From contig NZ_CP088297.1 in assembly GCF_024666615.1 (NCBI RefSeq), positions 3,514,501-3,578,500 on the forward strand: DNA of 64,000 nt. Reading direction: 5' to 3'. Shown piece after piece: positions 54,212 through 64,000 of the stretch. The notes beneath the pieces are model-generated. The model saw nothing but the letters and a program-made list of their open reading frames with translations, made no database searches and had not been told where the DNA came from. The DNA is from Aquabacterium sp. J223. GTDB taxonomy: Bacteria > Pseudomonadota > Gammaproteobacteria > Burkholderiales > Burkholderiaceae_C. Each line of letters opens with the position of its first letter. Position 1 is the stretch's first letter. Position numbers and translations under genes: made by a program.

Positions 54212-56242
54212 TCACGGCAGCCGGTACGTCGCGTAATGCACGTCGAACTGCCGCCCGCGGCTGTCGGTGCTCAGCAGCCGCACGCCGGTGCCGAAGGTGC
54301 TGGACGCGAACCCCGGCCCACCGTTGGCGCAGTGGGCGTCGGCATTGGAGGCCGGTACACAGTTGACGCTGGTCGAGCGCGCGGTGCTGGCCACGGCGGC
54401 GCTGTCGTTGAAGGAGGCGTTGGGCTGGCCTGACTGGGTGCGAACGCCGAACAGCGTGACGTCGGTGGGCGCCAGCGCACCGGTCGGCATCTCCCAGGTC
54501 AGCGGTCCGAAGGGTGTGGTGCCGGCCAGCGGCACCGTGCCCTGGGCATTGGCCGAGGAGGCCAGGCCGGCCAGCGTGGCGGCATTGAACCGCGCCAACG
54601 GCTGGGCCTTGAATTCGGCGATGGTCATCGCCCGGCTGCGGGAGGTGTAGCGCTGCACCGCGGCCACCTGCGACGGGTCGCTGGCCAGGTAGTAGGTGTA
54701 GGTCCACACCGCCTGCGCCGGGATGGCGGCGATCTGCTCCTCGGTGAAGGCCGGGGCGGCGAAGACCAGGTTGTTGCCGTCCTTGTCGGCCGGGTTGCCG
54801 GTGGTCGCCGCGCTCTCGTACGCGGCCCTCAGGCGGACGACGTTGGTGACCACCGTCGATCCGTTCTTGACCAGTCCGAGGAAGCCGCTGCCGGCATTGG
54901 GCCTGAGCGTGAAGGTGGCGCCGTTGGGTGCGGTCACCACCACCCGGTCGAAGATCGGCACCCCGCTGGCGGTGCGGTTGGTCACCGACATGCTGTAGCC
55001 GGTGGAGAAGTAGTTGAACGCCGACTGGTCCAGCGTGGCGAAGCGGCGCACCTGGTGAAAGGCCGTGATGCTGCCGGGATAGACGTACTGGTTGCCGATC
55101 AGCTTGAACTGGCCGCCCTGCTCCCGCACCACGGCGGTCTCGAACGCCTCGGCGCCGCCCGGCACGCGCCACTTGTAGGCGACGACGATGTCCTTCTCGG
55201 CGTTGTTGCGGGTGAACTCGTAGCTGCCCTGGCTGAACAGCGCGCCGGTCGCGCCCTCGACGAACAGACCGCCCCACGCCTGGCCCGCACCGACCACCCC
55301 GCCATTGGACCGGTAGGTGGCCGGGTCGTCGTTGACGAACAGCGTGCGGCAAGCCGGTGCAACGACGTCGGCCGCCATCGTGCCGTTGCCGACCCGGGTC
55401 GCCTTCGGCAGCGCGTAGCAGGCGGTGAGACGCGTCAGCAGCGCCTGGATCTTGGCGTTCGTGCCTTCGGCCACCAGCGCGCTGGCGGCGATGGGCGCCG
55501 CCAGCACGGCCTGGTTGTCGGCCTTGATGGCGTCGATCGGCTGCGTGCTGGAGAAGCGGATGACCGGCGGCTGGTCGGTGCCCTGCACCTTCAGGCCGAT
55601 CTCGATGTTGGCCTCCGTCGCCCCCGCCGGCGTGATGGTGACCAGCAGCGAGTCCAGCAGCCGGTCGTAGCCGGTGCCATCGGTCCTGAAGTCGCCGCTG
55701 AGCGGGTCCACGGCGGCGGTGGCCGTGGCGTCGAGCAGCGGCTTGATCAGGGCCTGCACCTCGGCCACCTTCGACTGCAGCGTGGTGCCGTTGACGGTCG
55801 CGGTGCCGGCCTTGATCTCGCCCGCCAGCTGTGCCGGATTGCCCGAGGGGCTGAGCCGGGCCGCGATCAGCGTGGTCACCGGCGTCACGTTCAGCGTCGC
55901 CGGGCCGCTTAGCCGGTCGAGCACGCTGACCAGCGTGTCGGTCTCGCCGCTGTCGGCGCTGCGGGTGGCCAGCACCACCAGCGGGACCTTCGCGTCGGCG
56001 GGCACGGTGACCTGCCAGCGGCCATCGGTGCCGACCGTGGCGCTGCCCAGCACCGCGGCATCGGCGTCCAGCACCTGCACCGTGGCCCCGGTGAAGGCGG
56101 CGCCGGTGGCGGCGGTGCCGCTGACGAGGACGGTGGTCGCCGCCGCGGCCGGTGGCGCGTCGCCACCGCCGCCGCAGGCGACGAGCGCGGCCGCGGCGAC
56201 CGCGGCCAGCGACAGCGACAAGGGATGGACGGCACGGCGCAT
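54212..56242 (-). CDS. Large secreted lipoprotein of unknown function
   Basis: A 676-residue lipoprotein precursor with lipobox LVACGGGGDAPPAA. The first part (about 40-95) is an Ig/carboxypeptidase-regulatory-like beta domain (VSGTAATGAAFTGATVQVLDAD, then TVGTDGRWQVTVPAD). The rest is rich in Ala, Thr and Val, has four cysteines in pairs (TACYAL, PACRTLF; VNCVPA, AHCANGG) and no recognised enzymatic motif. It ends in YATYRLP. The ATG has GGAG upstream. Its role may be surface or adhesion; this is a guess. It faces YqhA tail to tail. Confidence 0.65.
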   Translation of the reverse strand: MRRAVHPLSLSLAAVAAAALVACGGGGDAPPAAAATTVLVSGTAATGAAFTGATVQVLDADAAVLGSATVGTDGRWQVTVPADAKVPLVVLATRSADSGETDTLVSVLDRLSGPATLNVTPVTTLIAARLSPSGNPAQLAGEIKAGTATVNGTTLQSKVAEVQALIKPLLDATATAAVDPLSGDFRTDGTGYDRLLDSLLVTITPAGATEANIEIGLKVQGTDQPPVIRFSSTQPIDAIKADNQAVLAAPIAASALVAEGTNAKIQALLTRLTACYALPKATRVGNGTMAADVVAPACRTLFVNDDPATYRSNGGVVGAGQAWGGLFVEGATGALFSQGSYEFTRNNAEKDIVVAYKWRVPGGAEAFETAVVREQGGQFKLIGNQYVYPGSITAFHQVRRFATLDQSAFNYFSTGYSMSVTNRTASGVPIFDRVVVTAPNGATFTLRPNAGSGFLGLVKNGSTVVTNVVRLRAAYESAATTGNPADKDGNNLVFAAPAFTEEQIAAIPAQAVWTYTYYLASDPSQVAAVQRYTSRSRAMTIAEFKAQPLARFNAATLAGLASSANAQGTVPLAGTTPFGPLTWEMPTGALAPTDVTLFGVRTQSGQPNASFNDSAAVASTARSTSVNCVPASNADAHCANGGPGFASSTFGTGVRLLSTDSRGRQFDVHYATYRLP

Positions 56243-56348
56243 GGAGGTCTCCTCAGGGTGGGTTGGAGACCAGTGTGGGCAGCCCGCCGTCGGACCGCAT
56301 CTGTCAAATGATGGAGGACCGGCGACGCCCGGCCGCGGGTCCGGACGG

Positions 56349-56702
56349 CTACGGCGGTGGCGGGTCCGGCGGCAGCGGCGCGGTCGAGCGCAGTCGCAGG
56401 TGCAGCCCCGCCAGCGCCAGCAGGTTGGCCGACACCGGCGCGGTCAGGAACAGGAACAGCGTGATCAGCAACTCGCGCAGCACCCATTCGCCGTGGCCCC
56501 AGTGCCACAGCAAGCTGGCCATCAGCAGCCCGCCCACGCCCAGCGTGCTGGCCTTGGTCGGCGCGTGCAGCCGCATGAAGAAGTCGGGAAAGCGCAGCAG
56601 GCCGATGCTGCCGACCAGCGTGAACAGCGTGCCGACGACCAGCAGGCCCGCGATGGCGGCCTGCAGCAGCGGGTGGAGCTCGACCAGCGCGTCCGGGTTC
56701 AT
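56349..56702 (-). CDS. mrpG: Mrp Na+/H+ antiporter subunit G
   Basis: The 117-residue membrane protein is MrpG/MnhG of the multi-subunit cation/proton antiporter, with three membrane helices and the family stretch LVGSIGLLRFPDFFMRLHAPTKASTLG. It ends in a Pro-rich tail. It overlaps mrpF by four bases and is the last gene of the operon. Confidence 0.92.
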   Translation of the reverse strand: MNPDALVELHPLLQAAIAGLLVVGTLFTLVGSIGLLRFPDFFMRLHAPTKASTLGVGGLLMASLLWHWGHGEWVLRELLITLFLFLTAPVSANLLALAGLHLRLRSTAPLPPDPPPP

Positions 56703-56968
56703 TCGATCACGTCCCCTCGCGTCAGGAAGCGCGACAGCGCCACCGTGCCGATGAAGCCGAGCAGGGCGATGACCAGCGCGGCCTCGAACAGCAGGTCGCT
56801 GCGCCACTTCAGGCCGAGCAGGATGACCAGCGCCACCGCATTGACGTAGAGCGTGTCGAGCGCCAGCACCCGGTCGGTGGGCGCAGGACCGGCCAGCAGG
56901 CGCCAGCCGGTGAGCAGCAGCGCCAGCGACACGCCGGCCAGCGCGAAGTTGAGGGCCCAGGCGATCAT
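56699..56968 (-). CDS. mrpF: Mrp Na+/H+ antiporter subunit F
   Basis: The 89-residue product has three membrane helices and the MrpF core PTDRVLALDTLYVNAVALVIL. ATGA overlaps join it to both mrpE and mrpG, indicating coupled translation of the small subunits. Confidence 0.93.
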   Translation of the reverse strand: MIAWALNFALAGVSLALLLTGWRLLAGPAPTDRVLALDTLYVNAVALVILLGLKWRSDLLFEAALVIALLGFIGTVALSRFLTRGDVIE

Positions 56969-57501
56969 GGCTCGAAGATCTCCATCAGCGGTGCCTCGTA
57001 GCGGCGGCGCATGTCCTGCGCCGCGCCCTCGGGGTCGTCGCAGTCCAACGCGTGGATGAGCAGTTCGCCGCGTGCCTCGTCGATCCGGCAGGACACGGTG
57101 CCGGGGGTCATGGTGATGATGCTGGCGAGCAGCGCGACCCCCTGCGGATGGCGCAGCGTCAGCGGCAGGCGCACCCAGTCCGGACGCGGCTGCGCCCGCG
57201 GGTCGAGCACCAGCCGGGCGACGGTGAGGTTGGCGACGACGATGTCGTACAGCACCACGGCGACCAGCCGCAGCGCGACGCGGCCGCCGCGCAGCCGCGC
57301 GCCGGGGCCGAGGAAGCCGGACAGCAGCCACGGCAACCCGAGTGCGAGCAGCGCGGCCACCAGCAGGTGCGGCAGCGCCAGCGAGCCCTGCAGCAGCAGC
57401 CACACGGCGGCGATCAGCACCGACAGCACGGGGTGGGCGCCCCAGCGCCGGCGTGCGGCCGGCGCCGCGACCTGCCGTTCCGGCGGCAGCGGTGCGCTCA
57501 T
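56965..57501 (-). CDS. mrpE: Mrp Na+/H+ antiporter subunit E
   Basis: The 178-residue protein has two or three N-terminal membrane helices and the MrpE signature YDIVVANLTVARLVLDPRAQPRPD, followed by LLASIITMTPGTVSCRID and a small cytoplasmic domain (LLIHALDCDDPEGA). Overlaps with mrpD (four bases) and mrpF (four bases). Confidence 0.92.
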   Translation of the reverse strand: MSAPLPPERQVAAPAARRRWGAHPVLSVLIAAVWLLLQGSLALPHLLVAALLALGLPWLLSGFLGPGARLRGGRVALRLVAVVLYDIVVANLTVARLVLDPRAQPRPDWVRLPLTLRHPQGVALLASIITMTPGTVSCRIDEARGELLIHALDCDDPEGAAQDMRRRYEAPLMEIFEP

Positions 57502-59081
57502 CGGGCCGCTCCGCGGTCGCCGACGTAGGGCCGGGTGGACGGGGTCGAGGCGGCCTCGCCGAACACCGCGCGGACATAACCTGCCCGGTCCTCGAGCTGG
57601 GCCGCCGCGGCATCGGTGTAGCGCTTGATCGGCTCGGCCGCCAGCGTCATGCCGACCAGCGCCGCACTCAGCAGCAGCACGGCCCCGAGGGGCGCACCGC
57701 TGGCGGTGACGGTGCTGCGGCGCTGGCCGGCATCGACCGCCCAGAACAGCACGCTGCCGGCGCGCGACAGGGTCAACAGGCTGAGGAAACCCACCCCCAG
57801 CACCACCGTCCACACCCATGGGGCGGCGGCGGCCGGGGTGGCCTGCAGGATCATCACCTTGCCGAGGAAGCCTGGCAGCGGCGGCAGCCCGGCCACCGAG
57901 GCCGCCGCCAGCAGCAGCAGCAGGCCGAGCAGCGCCGGCTGGGACACCGCACCGGCGGGCTGCAGCCGGCCGGCGCCGGCGCCACGCTGCAGCGCGATCA
58001 GTTCGGCCAGCAGGAACAGCAGCGCGATGACCAGCGTGCTGTGCACGGTGTAGTACAGGCCGGCCGCCAGCGCCTCGGTGCTGAACAGGCCGACGGCGAC
58101 CAGCGCGGTGCCCACCGACACCACCGTCAGCCAGGCCACCAGCCGCGGCAGCGTGCCGGCCGCCATGGCGCCCAGCACCGCCAGCACGCTGCTGGCCAGC
58201 GCCAGCGGCAGCAGCCAGGCCTCGGCCAGGCGCGACGATTCGCCCGCACCGTCGCCGAAGACGCCGAGGTGCACCCGCACGATGGCGTAGACGCCCACCT
58301 TGGTCATGATGGCGAACAGCGCCGCCACCGGGGCGCTGGCCGCGGCATAGGTGCCGGGCAGCCACAGGTGCAGCGGCAGCAGCGCCGCCTTGAAACCGAA
58401 CACCACCAGCAGCAGCAGCGCGCCGGCCTGCAGCATTGCCGCCTCCGCGCCCGTCACCTGGGGCACGCGGCGCATCAGGTCGGCCAGGTTGAGCGTGCCC
58501 GTGTGGGCGTACAGCAGCGCCACCCCGATCAGGAACAGCGCCGAGGCCGCCAGGTTCAGCACCACGTACGGCACGCCCCAGCGCAGCCGCTCGCGCCCCT
58601 GCCCGTGCACCAGCAGCACGTAGGACGCGATCAGCAGCACCTCGAAGAAGACGAAGAGGTTGAACACGTCGCCGGTGACGAAGGCACCGGCCAGGCCCAT
58701 CAGCTGCAGGTGGAACAGCGCGTGGAAATGGCGGCCGCGGGTGTCCCATCCGGCGCCGGCGTAGAGCAGCGCCGGCAGCGCCACGCACTGCGTCAGCAAC
58801 AGCATCAGCGCGGCCAGCCGGTCGACCACCAGCACGATGCCGAAGGGTGCCGGCCAGTCGCCCAGTCGGTAGATGCGCAGTTCGCCGCCGGCCGCCTCGA
58901 GGGTCAGCAACCAGGCGAAGCCCAGGCCGAGCAACGCCGAGACCAGCGACAGCGCGCGCGCGCGGCGCATGGCGGCGGCGCCTGCATCGCCCAGGGCCAG
59001 CAGCAGGCAGGCGGTGGCCAGCGGCAGCAGCACCGGCAGCACCGCCAGGTGCGGGTCGAGCAGGGCGACGAGCGCGTTCAT
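57498..59081 (-). CDS. mrpD: Mrp Na+/H+ antiporter subunit D
   Basis: MrpD is a proton-translocating subunit homologous to NuoM/NuoN. The 527-residue product has about 14 membrane helices and the conserved acidic and lysine regions (FFEVLLIASYVLLVHG; GFKAALLPLHLWLPGTYAAASAPVAALF; LPGFLGKVMIL). It overlaps mrpC and mrpE by four bases each. Confidence 0.93.
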   Translation of the reverse strand: MNALVALLDPHLAVLPVLLPLATACLLLALGDAGAAAMRRARALSLVSALLGLGFAWLLTLEAAGGELRIYRLGDWPAPFGIVLVVDRLAALMLLLTQCVALPALLYAGAGWDTRGRHFHALFHLQLMGLAGAFVTGDVFNLFVFFEVLLIASYVLLVHGQGRERLRWGVPYVVLNLAASALFLIGVALLYAHTGTLNLADLMRRVPQVTGAEAAMLQAGALLLLVVFGFKAALLPLHLWLPGTYAAASAPVAALFAIMTKVGVYAIVRVHLGVFGDGAGESSRLAEAWLLPLALASSVLAVLGAMAAGTLPRLVAWLTVVSVGTALVAVGLFSTEALAAGLYYTVHSTLVIALLFLLAELIALQRGAGAGRLQPAGAVSQPALLGLLLLLAAASVAGLPPLPGFLGKVMILQATPAAAAPWVWTVVLGVGFLSLLTLSRAGSVLFWAVDAGQRRSTVTASGAPLGAVLLLSAALVGMTLAAEPIKRYTDAAAAQLEDRAGYVRAVFGEAASTPSTRPYVGDRGAAR

Positions 59082-59466
59082 GGCCGCCCCTCCGCGGGCG
59101 TGGCCGCTGCGGTGTGCTCGTCCTCGCCGGCGGCGTCGCCCGGTTCGCGACCGTCCACCTGGTCGGTGCCCGATTCATGGCGGCTGCGCAGCGCCATCTC
59201 CAGCACCAGGCCGGTGGTGGCGAAGCCGATGACGATGGCGGTGAGCACCAGGGCCTGGGGCAGCGGGTCGGCGGCAGGCGCGCTGCCATCGAGGATGGGC
59301 GGCAGGCCCAGCCACAACCGACCCATGGCGAAGATGAAGACGTTGACGGCGTAGCCCAGCACCGTCAGCCCGATGACGACCGGGAAGCTGCGGCCACGCA
59401 GCACCAGGTACACACCGCAGGCCGTGACCCAGCCCAGGCCCGTCGCGAGGAGGAACTCCAGGCTGA

Positions 59467-59470
<4 letters not shown>
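59078..59470 (-). CDS. mrpC: Mrp Na+/H+ antiporter subunit C
   Basis: The 130-residue product is NuoK-like MrpC with three membrane helices (LATGLGWVTACGVYLVL, VVIGLTVLGYAVNVFIFAMG, LVLTAIVIGFATTGLVLEMAL) and a polar C-terminal tail longer than in many homologues. The four-base overlaps with mrpA/B and mrpD continue the coupled operon. Confidence 0.93.
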
Positions 59471-62313
<2,843 letters not shown>

Positions 62314-62385
62314 GGGCGGGCGGATTCTAGGGACCGACCGCGCCGGCCCCCCGGAAGTCCCCGCCCTGCGCTGCGGCGCCGACGG

Positions 62386-62787
62386 TCAGCGCGCGGGTCT
62401 GGCGGCCGGTGCTGCGGCCGGCGCCGCCACCGTGGGCGCGGCCTGCTGCAGTTGTCCCTCGCTGCGCGGCGCCGGCAGGCGCCTCAGGCTGCCATCGTCC
62501 TGCCGCACCGCCTCGCGCATGCACTCGCGGCGTTCGTCCCGACCGGTGGCCCCCTGGCGGCATTCGGCACGGGCCTCGGAGAAGACGCTCAGGCTTTCGC
62601 GGCGGGCGTCCGGCGCGGTCTGGCGCGCCGGGCCGTAGCGCGGACCGGTCCAACTGCCCGGGTCGGTGGTCTCCTGCGGCTGGGCGGCGAGCGGACCGTG
62701 CAGCGCTGCGCCGATGACCAGCAGGGCCAGCAGGCGCGGCATCGGAGCGCGGGGCAACGAAGCAACCGGGGACGAAGGACGGGGCAT
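62386..62787 (-). CDS. Small exported protein of unknown function
   Basis: A 133-residue protein with a signal peptide (hydrophobic LLALLVIGAALHGPLAA) and a short mature part with two cysteines in AECRQGATGRDERRECMREA, likely disulfide-bonded, then an Ala/Pro-rich tail. The ATG at 62787 has a very strong AGGAGG site; a second ATG at 62742 would give a tighter signal but lacks one. It lies upstream of and in the same direction as the mrp operon. I do not recognise the family. Confidence 0.7.
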   Translation of the reverse strand: MPRPSSPVASLPRAPMPRLLALLVIGAALHGPLAAQPQETTDPGSWTGPRYGPARQTAPDARRESLSVFSEARAECRQGATGRDERRECMREAVRQDDGSLRRLPAPRSEGQLQQAAPTVAAPAAAPAARPAR

Positions 62788-62877
62788 GGTGGCCTCCTGT
62801 GCGGGTGATGCAGCGCCCCGCGCAAACGTCGTTCCCGGGTCGATCTGGGCCGTTCCCGGGAGTTCCCCGGGCCGGCG

Positions 62878-63291
62878 TCAGCCGGGCGGCGCGCTGCTGC
62901 TCACCGGCTGGCGGCCCAGGTGGCGCGCCACCGCAGCGGTCAGCTCCTCCGGCCGGGCGGGCTTGAGCAGGTGCTCGGCGCAGCCGGCCTCCAGCGACAT
63001 GTGGCGCGCCGCCAGCATGCCGTAGCCGCTGAGCGCCAGCACCACGGCGCCCTGCTCGCGCAGCACCGGCGCGATGTCCCAGCCGGACATGCCGGGCAGG
63101 CCGATGTCGAGCACCACGAGGTCGGGCCGGAACTCGCCGGCGGCGGACAACGCGGCCAGCGCGGAGCCGGCGGTGCGCACTTCGAAACCCTGGTCGCGCA
63201 GCAGCTCGGCCACGCTTTGGGCACAGTCGTCCATGTCGTCGACGACGAGGACCCGGGGCGAGGCGGCTGGAGGCGAGGTGGGCCCGATCAC
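62878..63291 (-). CDS. Stand-alone receiver-domain protein
   Basis: The 137-residue product is a receiver domain only: VLVVDDMDDCAQSVAELL at the acidic pocket, VVLDIGLPGMSG with the phospho-acceptor Asp, and LLKPARPEEL with the conserved Lys. There is no output domain, so it probably relays to or competes with another kinase or partner. The start is GTG 63291 with GGAG upstream. No kinase is adjacent. Confidence 0.88.
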   Translation of the reverse strand: MIGPTSPPAASPRVLVVDDMDDCAQSVAELLRDQGFEVRTAGSALAALSAAGEFRPDLVVLDIGLPGMSGWDIAPVLREQGAVVLALSGYGMLAARHMSLEAGCAEHLLKPARPEELTAAVARHLGRQPVSSSAPPG

Positions 63292-63463
63292 GCGGAACTC
63301 CGGTTGGACGACGTCAGCCTATCGTAAGGAAGAGACAGCGCGAACAACTCCGGAAAAGCCCCGCCACGGCGGACATAATCCCGTCGCCGGGCGCCTTAGC
63401 GTCCGCGCGTCCGACCGAAGGCCACGCTGGCCGGTCACCGTCCCCCCCTGCAGCAGCATCCAC

Positions 63464-63682
63464 ATGAAGCGTGTCGAGGTCTGGCATTGGCTCATCCCTG
63501 ACCGGCTCACCGGGCAGCGTCGCCGGTCGCAGCACCGGATGTCCGACGCCGAGGCGAGCGCCGCCTATCCCGACGCCGAGAAGGTCGAGGGCAGCCTCGA
63601 GGTGCGCTGGCTGCCGGAGCCGCAGTCCGAGCAGGACCGCATCCAGACCATCGACTGGCGCAACCAGCCGCCGCGCTCCTGA
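63464..63682 (+). CDS. Small conserved-looking hypothetical protein
   Basis: A 72-residue protein rich in Arg, Glu, Gln and Trp (VEVWHWLIPDRLTGQRRR; VEGSLEVRWLPEP; IDWRNQPPRS). There is no signal or membrane segment. Coding-like codon use and the ATG at 63464 support a gene, but the frame is open much further upstream, where it overlaps the receiver gene antisense. Function unknown; it lies before the fumarase gene. Confidence 0.6.
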   Translation: MKRVEVWHWLIPDRLTGQRRRSQHRMSDAEASAAYPDAEKVEGSLEVRWLPEPQSEQDRIQTIDWRNQPPRS

Positions 63683-63779
63683 CGGCCCGCGCGAGGGGCC
63701 CCGCCCGTCCGAAGGGCGGCACTGCCGGGGTGACGGGCACCGGGGATAATCCGCCGTTCCCATGACGGTGCCCCTTGCC

Positions 63780-64000
63780 ATGACCACCATCCGCCAGCAG
63801 GACCTCATCGATTCCGTCGCCGCGGCGCTGCAGTTCATCAGCTACTACCACCCGGCCGACTACATCGCCCACCTGGCCCGCGCCTACGAACGCGAGCAGA
63901 GCGCCGCCGCCAAGGACGCGATCGCGCAGATCCTGACCAACTCGCGCCTGTGCGCCGAGGGCCGCCGCCCGATCTGCCAGGACACGGGCATCGTCAACGT
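63780..64000 (+). CDS. Class I fumarate hydratase (5' part)
   Basis: The window ends inside this gene. The visible 73 residues (TTIRQQDLIDSVAAALQFISYYHPADYIAHLARAYEREQSAAAKDAIAQILTNSRLCAEGRRPICQDTGIVNV) match the start of class I (iron-sulfur, heat-labile) fumarases; the Cys in RPICQDTGI is a 4Fe-4S ligand in that family. It converts fumarate to malate in the TCA cycle. A start at 63762, six codons earlier, is also in frame. No TCA-linked gene is upstream. Confidence 0.85.
   Translation, partial: MTTIRQQDLIDSVAAALQFISYYHPADYIAHLARAYEREQSAAAKDAIAQILTNSRLCAEGRRPICQDTGIVN

Overview
The window is about 70% G+C and has a gene content and order typical of betaproteobacteria of the order Burkholderiales. 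The flagellin, CheA, FliG and Acs sequences, the PEP-CTERM protein and the GC-rich interspersed intergenic repeats point to the Rubrivivax/Leptothrix/Roseateles side of the order. This placement is inference from sequence style; no database search was run. I saw no rRNA, tRNA, CRISPR array, transposase, integrase or prophage.

Layout. (1) 249-4867 on + holds the filament genes: two tandem flagellins, fliD behind a textbook sigma-28 promoter, fliS and fliT. (2) 4876-7537 on + holds ycgR (c-di-GMP flagellar brake), a pilin-like gene, a cyanophycinase and a phasin-like gene. (3) 7592-16930 holds fliE (-), a GGDEF diguanylate cyclase, then fliF-fliG, a 0.67-kb inverted repeat, and fliH-fliI-fliJ-fliK. 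(4) 16952-25640 is a non-flagellar island lying where fliK would normally run into fliL: a VWA/PEP-CTERM protein, two lipoprotein esterases, a TctC-type solute-binding protein, an AtuA-like pair and a divergent LysR regulator. (5) 25783-30362 on + is fliLMNOPQR. (6) 30378-44634 is signalling: an MCP, a degenerate HD-GYP protein, a pldA/NarL-type regulator/REC-histidine kinase cassette, a small chemotaxis-like protein, cheY-cheA-mcp-cheW and a large hybrid kinase. (7) 44712-64000 is mostly housekeeping: a YbbP-like permease, a lipoprotein, a BMP-type binding protein, a persulfide dioxygenase-rhodanese, a 1-Cys peroxiredoxin, acs, a YqhA-like membrane protein, a large lipoprotein, a six-gene Mrp Na+/H+ antiporter operon with mrpA and mrpB fused, a lone receiver and the start of a class I fumarase.

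Together the flagellar genes encode most of the basal body MS/C-ring, the export gate, the export ATPase complex and the filament with its chaperones. The che genes drive switching, and c-di-GMP proteins (GGDEF, PilZ/YcgR, HD-GYP-like) sit among them as a motility-control layer. Rod, hook, flhAB, fliA, cheR, cheB and cheD are not in the window.

The most important observation for a user is that six otherwise well conserved genes (the GGDEF gene, fliG, atuA, the HD-GYP gene, ybbP and acs) carry seven single-base frame breaks. Most lie in runs of 4-6 identical bases, and one-base corrections restore family-like proteins. This looks more like homopolymer sequencing error than gene decay. The most interesting structural signals are a near-palindromic element of about 665 bp between fliG and fliH, a dispersed GC-rich repeat that crosses the fliH stop and supplies the N-terminus of FliI, and the 8.8-kb catabolic island inside the flagellar cluster. 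I did not find a clearly novel multi-gene system.
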